10,356 nucleotides of DNA from an uncultured Isosphaeraceae bacterium (GTDB lineage: Bacteria > Planctomycetota > Planctomycetia > Isosphaerales > Isosphaeraceae), in contig CALCIC010000522.1 of NCBI GenBank assembly GCA_937907405.1, positions 1-10,356 of the forward strand, written 5' to 3'. Positions 1 to 7,669 of this stretch are shown here, one piece after another. The position numbers and the translations under genes are program-made. The notes under the pieces were generated by a model that searched no databases, was not told the DNA's origin, and saw nothing but the letters and a program-made list of their open reading frames with translations. Position 1 is the first letter of the stretch. Every line of letters begins with the position of its first letter.

Positions 1-1071
1 GTCGCTGCTGATGACCTCGCCGCCGGCGCGAGTGCCCAGGGCGAACCAGGTCGGCGGGCTGATCGAGTCCTTGATGAAGTGGACCGAGCCGTCGCAGAAC
101 GCCACGTTGGCGCCGCCGTTGTGGTAGCTCCGCGCGGCCGCATGCGAGCCGTAAAGCCCGTCGTTGCTGCAATCGTTGGCCTTGTAATTCGGTGGGATCG
201 TGTGGGAGTAATTCGTCGTCATCGGCAGGAAGCGGTAATACTGTCCGCCCCGGTAGGTGATCATGTCCAGCACCTCGGAGTTGGACCAAAGGGCGCAGAC
301 GGGGTTGATGACCTGGTTGTTAAAGGATTTATAGGAAATCCAGTACACCATGTCGATCGCATACGGCGTTCTGCCGTTGTAGTTCCCGGACGCGCCGGTG
401 TATCTCGACTTCCTGGTCTCGGCGAACATGCCGGTGTTCGACGTGCCGTCGGTGAAAGCCGAGATCTGGGTGCGGCTGATGACCTTCTGATAATCGGGCG
501 TTCCCGACTTGGCGGTCTCGTTGATCCGGACGTTGAACGCCCCCACGTAGGCGGAATTGGTTTCTTCTATGGCGTACGTGCCGCCGTAATACTGGCTGGC
601 GGTGCCCCCCGTGCTGGCCATGTAGTTCGAGTAGCCGAGCTGCGCGTCGCCGGAGACGAACCGGGAGGTCGAGCCGTCGGACGGGCAGTTGTACGCGGCG
701 ATGATCTGCGTCTGAGCCGTCTTATTGGGCGCGGCGGCGCCCCAGGTGTTCATGCTCAGAGAGAAGTTGAACTGATTGTAGGTGTTCCCCCCCTCAAGGT
801 ATTGCAGGATCAACGCCTGAACGTTCGCGCGACCGCCGCCGCCGGGCGGGTTGGGAGCGCATCCGGGGGGCAGTTCGCCTTGCGCCGACTCAAAGTTCAG
901 CGCCGCCAGGGCGATCTGCTTCAGGTTGTTGACGCATTGCGCGCGGCGGGCCGCCTCGCGCGCCGACTGCACGGCGGGAAGCAACAGCGCGATCAGCACG
1001 GCGATGATCGCAATCACCACCAGCAATTCGATCAACGTGAATCCGGACCGTCTGCGACCGGAACATGCCAT
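1..1071 (-). CDS. DUF1559 prepilin-type (pseudopilin-like) protein, 3' end cut off by window
   Basis: The frame reads 357 codons on the minus strand and has no stop before the window edge, so the protein is partial at its C terminus. It starts with a short basic leader, then a type IV prepilin signal: Gly10 followed by FTLIELLVVIAIIAVL, with Glu at +5 of the mature protein. Prepilin peptidase should cut between Gly10 and Phe11, leaving one N-terminal membrane helix. Next comes the REAARRAQCVNNLKQI segment typical of the DUF1559 family. Near the end is the family's H-x9-DG motif (His317, Asp327-Gly328) and the segment ALGTRAGGEVISSD, which usually lies a few residues from the stop. The start is set by AAGGA at 1081-1085, 9 nt upstream, and by the short leader; the frame stays open further upstream to 1321. 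The family is hugely expanded in Planctomycetes; its function is poorly known, with a pilus-like or secretion-associated surface role inferred from the signal. Confidence 0.93.
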   Translation of the reverse strand, partial: MACSGRRRSGFTLIELLVVIAIIAVLIALLLPAVQSAREAARRAQCVNNLKQIALAALNFESAQGELPPGCAPNPPGGGGRANVQALILQYLEGGNTYNQFNFSLSMNTWGAAAPNKTAQTQIIAAYNCPSDGSTSRFVSGDAQLGYSNYMASTGGTASQYYGGTYAIEETNSAYVGAFNVRINETAKSGTPDYQKVISRTQISAFTDGTSNTGMFAETRKSRYTGASGNYNGRTPYAIDMVYWISYKSFNNQVINPVCALWSNSEVLDMITYRGGQYYRFLPMTTNYSHTIPPNYKANDCSNDGLYGSHAAARSYHNGGANVAFCDGSVHFIKDSISPPTWFALGTRAGGEVISSD

Positions 1072-1314
1072 TTCTAGGCGTCCTTGTGCTAAAGATAGTG
1101 AAAGCGATAGCGAAGAAGCCGAAGGAGTGAATCGTGGTGTCGCTGGGCTGGACCTGGAGAGGTGCATGTCGAGGGCGCGGGGGCCGCCGTCGAGGGGACG
1201 AGTCAGGAAGGCCATGAGACTGGCTGAGAACTCCACCTTTACCAGATCCTCGCAGTCGTCGCATGGAGCCAGTCGGGCTTTCGCCCTTGGGTTGATCGCT
1301 CTCAGGTCAGAGGC

Positions 1315-1344
1315 ATCGTAATATTATCCAGCCGGCAATGTCAA
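1315..1344 (-). promoter_or_regulatory. Possible sigma70-type promoter for the DUF1559 gene
   Basis: On the minus strand a perfect -35 TTGACA (plus-strand 1339-1344) is followed after 18 nt by TACGAT (plus-strand 1315-1320, 4 of 6 matches to TATAAT). The patch is AT-rich in a GC-rich region. Transcription would start near 1308 and give a leader of about 235 nt before the DUF1559 start. This is a sequence match only. Planctomycete promoters are not well defined. Confidence 0.35.
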
Positions 1345-1711
1345 TCAGCCGGAGGTTTCCGTAATAAAAATTCATCGAATGATCACGAATCGCTCCAACG
1401 CGTGGGCGAGCAGCCTGTTTCCAAAGAGACGTCCGCGCAAAGAGGTGTAATTTCAGCGCAAAGGAACTTGACGTGGGGGGCGTTCCCGGGGGCCGTCCGG
1501 CGGCATGATCGAGCGCGGCGATCCACGGCGGCACGATCTCGGGATGGCGATCGACCTTGAAGCGGCGGAGGGGGACGACCGCCTGACGGCGACCGTCCGG
1601 CCGCCATTCCACCTTGTCGCCCCGGCCCCGGCCGATTAACCTGGCGGGTCGGACGTTGCGATCGAAAACCCGAGACGGCTTGTTGAGTTAGGGATCGATA
1701 GGAGTTCTTCG
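1345..1711. other. Intergenic stretch without a convincing gene
   Basis: Between the DUF1559 leader and rfbB I see no supported gene. A minus-strand open frame of about 101 codons (1307-1612) exists, but I recognise no domain. It overlaps the proposed DUF1559 promoter and becomes AT-rich and irregular in codon use toward its end. An 8-bp direct repeat (GCGCAAAG) occurs twice near 1434-1461, without further structure. The last part holds the rfbB ribosome binding site AGGAG at 1700-1704. The region could contain a decayed gene or simply the two divergent promoter regions. Confidence 0.5.
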
Positions 1712-2710
1712 ATGAAGCGGATTTTGGTGACCGGGGGATGCGGCTTCATCGGCGCCAACTTCGTGAGGATGGAGCTGGAGCGGAACCCCGAGCTGTCCAT
1801 CACGAACCTCGACGCCCTGACCTACGCCGGCAACCCCGACAACCTGGCCGACCTGGCGGCCGAGCCTCGCTACCGGTTCGCCAGGGGGGACGTGGCCGAC
1901 CGGCCGTTCGTCATGGAGCTGGTGGCCGAGGGGGGGTTCGACGCGCTGGTCCACTTCGCCGCCGAGAGCCACGTCGACCGCTCGATCGAGGACGCCACGC
2001 CGTTCTTGCGGACCAACGTCATCGGCACCCAGAACCTGCTCGACGCCGCCCGAGCCGCCAAGGTCCCCCGGTTCGTCCAGGTCTCGACCGACGAGGTCTA
2101 CGGCACGCTCGGCCCCCACGACCCGGCGTTCACCGAGGAGACCCCGCTCACCCCCAACAGCCCGTACTCGGCCAGCAAGGCGGGCGCCGACCTGCTCGTC
2201 CGGGCCGCGTTCCACACCCACGGGATGAACGTCGTCACCACCCGGTGCTCGAACAACTACGGGCCCTACCAGTTCCCCGAGAAGCTGATCCCCCTGTTCG
2301 TCACCAACGCCCTGGCCGACGTCTCCGTGCCGGTCTACGGCGACGGCAAGCAGGTCCGCGACTGGATCCACGTCCTCGACCACTGCCGAGGCGTCGACGC
2401 CGCGCTCCGCAAGGGGATCGCCGGCGAGGTCTACAACTTCGGCGGCAAGAGCGAGCGGTACAACATCGACGTCACCCGGGGCGTGCTCAAGCTCACCGGC
2501 AAGACCGAGGAGCTGATCCGGTACGTCACCGACCGCCCCGGCCACGACCGCCGCTACGCCGTCGACTGCTCCAAGGCCGAATCCGAGCTGGGCTGGGCGC
2601 CGACCGTCACCTTCGAGCAGGGCCTGGCCGAAACCGTCGACTGGTACAAGGCCAACGCCGCCTGGGTCGACCGGGTCAAGTCGGGCGCGTACCGCGACCA
2701 GAAGGCGTGA
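1712..2710 (+). CDS. rfbB: dTDP-glucose 4,6-dehydratase
   Basis: This 332-residue protein matches the usual length of RfbB/RmlB. It converts dTDP-glucose to dTDP-4-keto-6-deoxyglucose with bound NAD+, the second step toward dTDP-rhamnose and other deoxysugars, in the cytoplasm. Visible motifs in order: the Rossmann NAD-binding loop GGCGFIG (residues 8-14); LDALTYAGN (33-41), typical of this family; HFAAESHVDRS (81-91); the catalytic Thr126-Asp127-Glu128 in STDEVYG; YxxxK with Tyr152 and Lys156; RCSNNYGPYQFPEKLIP (178-194); RDWIHV (216-221); and RPGHDRRYA (275-283). The Thr-Asp-Glu triad marks a true dehydratase rather than an epimerase. AGGAG at 1700-1704 lies 7 nt before the ATG. No rmlA, rmlC or rmlD is in view, so the other dTDP-rhamnose steps must be encoded elsewhere. 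It is followed in the same direction by another sugar-nucleotide enzyme. Confidence 0.95.
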   Translation: MKRILVTGGCGFIGANFVRMELERNPELSITNLDALTYAGNPDNLADLAAEPRYRFARGDVADRPFVMELVAEGGFDALVHFAAESHVDRSIEDATPFLRTNVIGTQNLLDAARAAKVPRFVQVSTDEVYGTLGPHDPAFTEETPLTPNSPYSASKAGADLLVRAAFHTHGMNVVTTRCSNNYGPYQFPEKLIPLFVTNALADVSVPVYGDGKQVRDWIHVLDHCRGVDAALRKGIAGEVYNFGGKSERYNIDVTRGVLKLTGKTEELIRYVTDRPGHDRRYAVDCSKAESELGWAPTVTFEQGLAETVDWYKANAAWVDRVKSGAYRDQKA

Positions 2711-2768
2711 TCGAATCGTTCGACTGGACATTGCGCATCGGGCTCCAGACAGTCAAACGCTGGAATCG

Positions 2769-2850
2769 GGGTGGCACGGGTTCGTACTCGACCCCGTGAA
2801 CGCGGGCCGGGGCCTGTCCGCACGGGGTCGAGTACGAGCCCGTGCCACCC
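2769..2850. repeat. Large inverted repeat (30-bp arms, 22-nt loop) between rfbB and the next gene
   Basis: Arm 2769-2798 begins GGGTGGCACGGG and ends CGACCCCGTG. Arm 2821-2850 is its reverse complement with a single mismatch over 30 positions. The loop is 2799-2820. Pairing stops sharply beyond 2769/2850. The size and near-perfect symmetry resemble REP/MITE-type palindromes rather than a simple terminator, and there is no T-run. No TA or other short target duplication is visible at its ends, and its sequence is unrelated to the palindromes at 5305-5642. A smaller hairpin follows at 2852-2874. It could act as an attenuator between the two genes; that is inference. Confidence 0.85.
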
Positions 2851-2912
2851 GTCCGTCGCCCCTCGGCGAGCGGACTTCTGGCTCTGGACGCGAGAATCGG
2901 GAGGCTTGCCGC

Positions 2913-3878
2913 GTGCGTGCATTGGTGACCGGCGTATCGGGGTTCGTGGGCGGGCACTTGTCGGAGCATCTGTTCGCCAGCGGCGACCAGGTCGTGGGGA
3001 TCTCGAAGTCGGGCCGATGGCCGGCGGACCTCGCCGAGATCGGCCGATCGGCTCGGATCGAGCGGTTCGACCTGCTCGAGGACGACCCGGCGGACCTCGC
3101 CGCTCTGATCCGTCGAAAGCAGCCCGAGGCGATCTACCACCTCGCCGCGCAGTCGAACCCCCAGGCCAGCATGGCCGATCCTCGGGGGACCTGGGCGCTC
3201 AACCTCGGGGGGGCGCTCAACCTGCTTGAGGCCGTCAAGGCCGCCGGGCTGGAGCAGTCGCCCCGAATCGTCCTGGTCGGCTCGGGCGTCTGCTACGGCA
3301 GTCCGGCCCCCGAGCACGTCCCGGTCTCGGAGTCTTGCCCGTTGCGGCCCAACAACCCGTACGCGGCCAGCAAGGCGGCGGCCGACCTGCTGGGGATTCA
3401 GAACCACCTGACCGACAAGCTCGACGTCGTGGTCGTCCGGCCGTTCAACCACGCCGGCCCCAGGCAGTCGCCGCGGTACGTGCTGGCGACCCTGGCGCAA
3501 CAGGTCGTCGAGGTCGAGCAGGGCCGGAAGGAATGCGTCGAGGTCGGCAACCTCGAGGTCGTCCGCGACTACACCGACGTCCGCGACGTGGTCCGAGGCT
3601 ACCGGATGCTCGCCGAACGCGGCCGGGCCGGCGAGGTCTACAACCTCGGCTCGGGCCTGGGCCTCAAGCTGACCGACGCCGTCCGCCGCCTGACCGAACT
3701 GGCGGCCCGGCCGATCGAGGTCCGCGTCGACCCCGCCCGGGTCCGCCCCGTCGACCTCCCCCTGCTCGTCGCCGACCCCTCCAAGATCAAGGCCGAAACC
3801 GGCTGGGCGCCGATCTACTCCATCGACCAGACCCTCAAGGACATGCTGGAGTCGTTCCGGGGGGCCGCGCGTTCGTGA
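2913..3878 (+). CDS. rmd: RMD-like GDP-4-keto-6-deoxy-D-mannose reductase / NAD-dependent sugar epimerase family
   Basis: The protein has 321 residues when started at GTG 2913, which has GGGAGG at 2899-2904 (8-nt spacing) and puts the Rossmann motif right at the N terminus. An in-frame ATG at 2796 lies inside the palindromic repeat and would add 39 unrelated residues, so I reject it. Motifs: TGVSGFVGGH (residues 6-15, NAD(P)-binding), HLAAQSNPQAS (76-86), GSGVCYG (123-129), YxxxK (Tyr150, Lys154), RPFNHAGPRQSPRYV (176-190) and RDYTDVRDVVRGYR (218-231). The RPFNH-GP-QSPR block is characteristic of GDP-4-keto-6-deoxymannose reductases. The acidic pair of dehydratases after the catalytic Ser is absent, which fits a reductase or epimerase. 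The likely role is making GDP-D-rhamnose or a related GDP-deoxysugar for surface glycans. The exact substrate is uncertain and no GDP-mannose 4,6-dehydratase (gmd) is in the window. Confidence 0.85.
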   Translation: MRALVTGVSGFVGGHLSEHLFASGDQVVGISKSGRWPADLAEIGRSARIERFDLLEDDPADLAALIRRKQPEAIYHLAAQSNPQASMADPRGTWALNLGGALNLLEAVKAAGLEQSPRIVLVGSGVCYGSPAPEHVPVSESCPLRPNNPYAASKAAADLLGIQNHLTDKLDVVVVRPFNHAGPRQSPRYVLATLAQQVVEVEQGRKECVEVGNLEVVRDYTDVRDVVRGYRMLAERGRAGEVYNLGSGLGLKLTDAVRRLTELAARPIEVRVDPARVRPVDLPLLVADPSKIKAETGWAPIYSIDQTLKDMLESFRGAARS

Positions 3879-3899
3879 CAACATAATGACGCAAGCATT

Positions 3900-3925
3900 C
3901 CCTGTTCCCTCGCGAGGGAAGGGGG
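3900..3925. terminator. Hairpin between convergent genes, possible bidirectional terminator
   Basis: A perfect 16-nt palindrome TTCCCTCGCGAGGGAA spans 3905-3920. With one mismatch the pairing extends to 3900-3925. It lies in the 56-nt gap between the stop of the reductase gene (3878, plus) and the stop of the SEC-C gene (3935, minus). There is no U-tract, so intrinsic termination is only plausible. Confidence 0.4.
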
Positions 3926-3934
3926 CCGGAAGGG

Positions 3935-5211
<1,277 letters not shown>

Positions 5212-5310
5212 GCCCGCCTCTCGGCTTTGAAGTTCGTCACGACGGCGCGCCGCCGATCATTTGGAATCTCGCTCATTCTACCTCTTACGATCACGGAGTT
5301 GCTCGGAATA

Positions 5311-5405
5311 CCAGCCCGACGCGCCAGCGAGGGGACCGCCCTGGGCGGTTCGCGGCGACCGTGGCGGTTCTCAACGATGAATCCCTCGCTGGCGCGTCGG
5401 GCTGG
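5311..5405. repeat. Palindromic element A, 95 bp, flanked by TA, inserted in an arm of element C
   Basis: The terminal arms, including the flanking TA, are 5309-5333 and 5383-5407 and pair perfectly over 25 nt. They begin CCAGCCCGACGCG and end CGCGTCGGGCTGG. The 49-nt interior contains a second hairpin, ACCGCC-CTG-GGCGGT, at 5335-5349. TA occurs at 5309-5310 and 5406-5407. Its ends share the pattern AGCCCGA-GCGC-AGCGAGGG with element B. Confidence 0.85.
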
Positions 5406-5455
5406 TACCTCTACTGTCACGGATTGCTGGAATTGGCGTCGTGAGGCCCGGAATA

Positions 5456-5547
5456 CTAGCCCGAAGCGCAAGCGAGGGTTGATCGTCCAGGACGTCGAAT
5501 CGGCCCTGGACCTCCCGAGCCGAACCCTCGCTCGCGCTTCGGGCTTG
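5456..5547. repeat. Palindromic element B, 92 bp, flanked by TA
   Basis: The arms 5449-5480 and 5523-5554 pair over 32 nt with two mismatches. Within these, the element proper is bounded by TA at 5454-5455 and 5548-5549. An inner stem GTCCAGG/CCTGGAC (5485-5491 and 5505-5511) gives a nested hairpin. Removing the element and one TA leaves CGGAATATTCCG, itself a palindrome. The ends resemble element A with a few substitutions, so both belong to one repeat family. Confidence 0.82.
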
Positions 5548-5776
5548 TATTCCGCCCTCCCCGGCCCCTCGATAGAGGTCGGGCGTCCCAATCCGGTGAC
5601 TCCGGTCCTGCCCGAGGACATCCGTGACAGTAGAGGTATTCCTAGGCCCATACGAATCCGTGTCGGGTCGTCAGCATTTCGGGGAGAGGCTTTCCCAACG
5701 GGCGGCCGTCGTCGGTAAGATGAGAGGGTGAGGCTCGGGGGGTCGAACGATTCCATAGAGAGAAGCGCATCGTCTC

Positions 5777-6745
5777 ATGATTCACACGCTGGTTCGGTCG
5801 CGCGTCGGCGAGGGCCAGGGCCGCCGGCCTGCTTCGAGGCCGTCCCTCCCTCGCTTGTTGTTCGGGTGCATCGCGGCTGCGCTTCTGGTCGGAGTCGGGG
5901 TCGCGGCCGGCGCCGGCTCGCAGGACAGGCCGCGGGCCGCCGGGGGCGAGGCGCGGGTGGGGGAGGCGTTTCGGGTGCCGTATCGGCTGACCGAGACGAA
6001 CCACTTCCTGGTCCGGGTCCGGGTCAACGGCAAGGGGCCGTTCAACTTCCTGGTCGATTCGGGGGCGCCGGCGCTTTACATCGCGACCGAGACGGCCGCC
6101 AAGGTCGGACTCAAGCCCCCGGCGAAGGGGTTCTGGACGCCGCTCGACAGCCTGGAGATCGAGGGGGGGGCGCGGTTGGAGCAGGTCAAGGCGCGGGTGG
6201 AAGACCCGTTCCAGCTCGTCGGCATGAACGCCCTGGGGCTGCCGTGGGCGTCGATCGACGGCATCCTCGGGTTCACGATCCTGGCGAAGTTCAAGCTTGA
6301 GATCGACCCCAGCCAGGATCGGATGACCTGGACCCGGCTCGACTTCAACCCCGCCGATCCGCCGGTCCCCCGCGACGACGACGGCCCGCCGCCGGTCGAG
6401 ATGCAACTGATGAACGCCCTCGGGCCGGTCGCCAAGGGGCTGGCGTTCCTGATGGGCAAGCAGCCCGAGGAGGTCCGCGTCAACCGGGGGTTCCTGGGGA
6501 TCGTCTGGGCCGAGGACGAGCCGGGGACCGTGCGGGTCGTCAAGGTGCTGCGGGGCTCGCCGGCCGAGGCCGCCGGGCTCCGGCCGGGGGACGCGCTGCG
6601 GGAGATCGGCGGTAAGCCCGTCGACGGCCTCAAGACGGCCCGAGCGCTGACGGCCGGCGTCCGGCCGGGGGACGCCGTCGCGGTCGTCGTCAAGCGGGAC
6701 GGCGAGGAAACGACGCTCAAGCTGACCGCCGGGGAGGGGCTTTGA
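5777..6745 (+). CDS. Secreted retropepsin-like aspartic protease with C-terminal PDZ domain
   Basis: The protein has 322 residues. A basic N-terminal stretch (1-27) leads into a hydrophobic segment (about 28-47), a probable signal peptide or signal anchor, so the protein should act in the cell envelope or outside. Residues about 68-190 form a retropepsin-like (Asp_protease_2 type) domain: FLVDSGAPALYI with Asp94-Ser95-Gly96 as the catalytic motif, and IDGILGF (160-166) as the matching hydrophobic-Gly element. A PDZ domain follows at about 237-318 (FLGIVWAEDEPG, SPAEAAGLRPGD), likely for binding peptide termini. Single-domain retropepsins work as dimers; that is family knowledge, not seen here. 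The ribosome binding site is weak (AGAGAGAAG about 12 nt upstream), so the exact start is less sure. The next gene starts 3 nt after the stop, indicating one operon. Confidence 0.85.
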   Translation: MIHTLVRSRVGEGQGRRPASRPSLPRLLFGCIAAALLVGVGVAAGAGSQDRPRAAGGEARVGEAFRVPYRLTETNHFLVRVRVNGKGPFNFLVDSGAPALYIATETAAKVGLKPPAKGFWTPLDSLEIEGGARLEQVKARVEDPFQLVGMNALGLPWASIDGILGFTILAKFKLEIDPSQDRMTWTRLDFNPADPPVPRDDDGPPPVEMQLMNALGPVAKGLAFLMGKQPEEVRVNRGFLGIVWAEDEPGTVRVVKVLRGSPAEAAGLRPGDALREIGGKPVDGLKTARALTAGVRPGDAVAVVVKRDGEETTLKLTAGEGL

Positions 6746-6748
6746 CCG

Positions 6749-7654
6749 ATGGACCACGACCGAGGTCGAGTTCAAGAAGCGTACCCAAAACCATCGACGG
6801 CGTCGCTCTGGCGGCCGATCATCGTCTGCATGATCGCGGCCCTGGCGGCGGCTTCGCTGTTCCTCGACCCCGCGCCGGCCTTCGACCAGGCGGAGCAGGG
6901 GGACGGCCGCCCCAAGGCCGCGCCGGCCAGGGTGGCGTTCTCGATGCTGCCGTCGAATCATATGCTGGTCCGGGCGATGATCAACGACAAGGGGCCGTAC
7001 CGGCTGATCTTCGACCTCGGCGCGCCGATCACGCTGCTGAGCAACGGCGCGGCCGAGACCTCGGGGGTGGTGAAGGACGACGCCCCCAAGTCGTTCTTGT
7101 TCTCGATGCGGGGCGAGGCCGAGGTCGCCAGGATGCGGGTGGGGGACCTGACGGCCGAGAAGCTGCCGGTGGTGGTCTTCGACCATCCGGCGCTGCGGAT
7201 TCTGGGCGACGTGCTGGGTCGGCCGGTCGACGGGATCATCGGGTTCACGTTCTTCGCGCGGTACAAGACGACGATCGACTATCAGAGCAACGAGATGACG
7301 TTCGAGCCGGTGGATTTCGAGGTCCGAGACCTGATGAAGGACCTGCCGGCCAAGCTCTCCGGCCCCAGGACCGCGCGGCGGCGGACGGTGGCGCCTGGGG
7401 TGCTTCTGGGGCTTCGGCCCGTCAAGGACGCGGACGGGGTACGGGCGGCCGAGGTCTCGGCCGACTCGCCGGCCTCGGCCGCGGGGATCAAGGCGGGGGA
7501 CCTCCTGCTCTCGATCGACGGCCGCTGGACGACCTCGATCGACGACCTGTTCGCCGCCGCCGCCGACCTGACCCCCGGCAAGGACGCGCCGGTCGTCGTC
7601 CGCCGCGACGGCGACGACGTCGCTCTCACGCTCCGTCCCGAGGACGGCGCCTAA
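6749..7654 (+). CDS. Retropepsin-like/PDZ paralogue with altered active site (DLG)
   Basis: This 301-residue protein has the same architecture as its upstream neighbour and is clearly a diverged tandem duplicate. A hydrophobic segment (about 23-39) serves as signal peptide or anchor. A retropepsin-like domain follows at about 62-188, with LIFDLGAPITLL and VDGIIGF (160-166). A PDZ domain occupies about 215-298 (SPASAAGIKAGD). The catalytic Asp (Asp89) and Gly91 are kept, but the Ser/Thr between them is Leu90 (codon CTC). Ser/Thr at this place normally helps hold the active-site carboxylates, so activity may be reduced or lost. It may bind peptides without cleaving, or pair with the upstream paralogue; both are inferences. 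GGGGAGG at 6731-6737, inside the end of the previous gene, is the likely ribosome binding site, and the 3-nt gap suggests translational coupling. Confidence 0.8.
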   Translation: MDHDRGRVQEAYPKPSTASLWRPIIVCMIAALAAASLFLDPAPAFDQAEQGDGRPKAAPARVAFSMLPSNHMLVRAMINDKGPYRLIFDLGAPITLLSNGAAETSGVVKDDAPKSFLFSMRGEAEVARMRVGDLTAEKLPVVVFDHPALRILGDVLGRPVDGIIGFTFFARYKTTIDYQSNEMTFEPVDFEVRDLMKDLPAKLSGPRTARRRTVAPGVLLGLRPVKDADGVRAAEVSADSPASAAGIKAGDLLLSIDGRWTTSIDDLFAAAADLTPGKDAPVVVRRDGDDVALTLRPEDGA

Positions 7655-7669
7655 CCCTGAGGAATTGTC

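Larger units (their letters stand above)
5305..5642. repeat. Composite of three palindromic elements, two TA-flanked (nested)
   Basis: The outermost element (C) has a right arm at 5620-5642. Its 23-nt reverse complement is found on the left only when 5311-5407 is removed: GGAATA at 5305-5310 joins the 17 nt at 5408-5424 to give a perfect 23/23 match. Element A sits exactly in that gap, bounded by TA on both sides. Element B lies in the interior of C, also bounded by TA. With A and B removed, C would be about 147 bp. The 5305-5642 block fills most of the 565-bp gap between the divergent SEC-C and protease genes, where I see no coding sequence. TA duplication is typical of IS630/Tc1/mariner-type transposition, so non-autonomous mini-elements mobilised by such a transposase are a reasonable inference. 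No transposase is in the window. Confidence 0.85.

Noticed and set aside
79..1077. 332-codon plus-strand open frame
   Set aside because: It is the antisense shadow of the DUF1559 gene, which has clear prepilin and H-x9-DG motifs; the plus-strand product has no recognisable domain.
1200..1320. Known riboswitch (TPP, c-di-GMP or SAM class) before the DUF1559 gene
   Set aside because: Short similarities such as CTGAGA or GATCTGG were seen, but the full conserved cores of these classes are not present.
1307..1612. 101-codon minus-strand open frame in the intergenic region
   Set aside because: No domain recognised, no clear ribosome binding site, and it overlaps the proposed promoter. A decayed gene cannot be excluded.
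1688..2731. 347-codon minus-strand open frame opposite rfbB
   Set aside because: Val/Gly/Asp-rich product typical of antisense frames in GC-rich genes; the plus strand encodes a textbook dehydratase.
2796..2912. Upstream extension of the RMD-like gene to ATG 2796
   Set aside because: The ATG and first codons lie in or next to the palindromic repeat; GTG 2913 has a good ribosome binding site and fits the family N terminus.
5642..7186. 514-codon minus-strand open frame
   Set aside because: Antisense shadow of the two retropepsin-PDZ genes, with an Arg/Pro/Asp-rich product.
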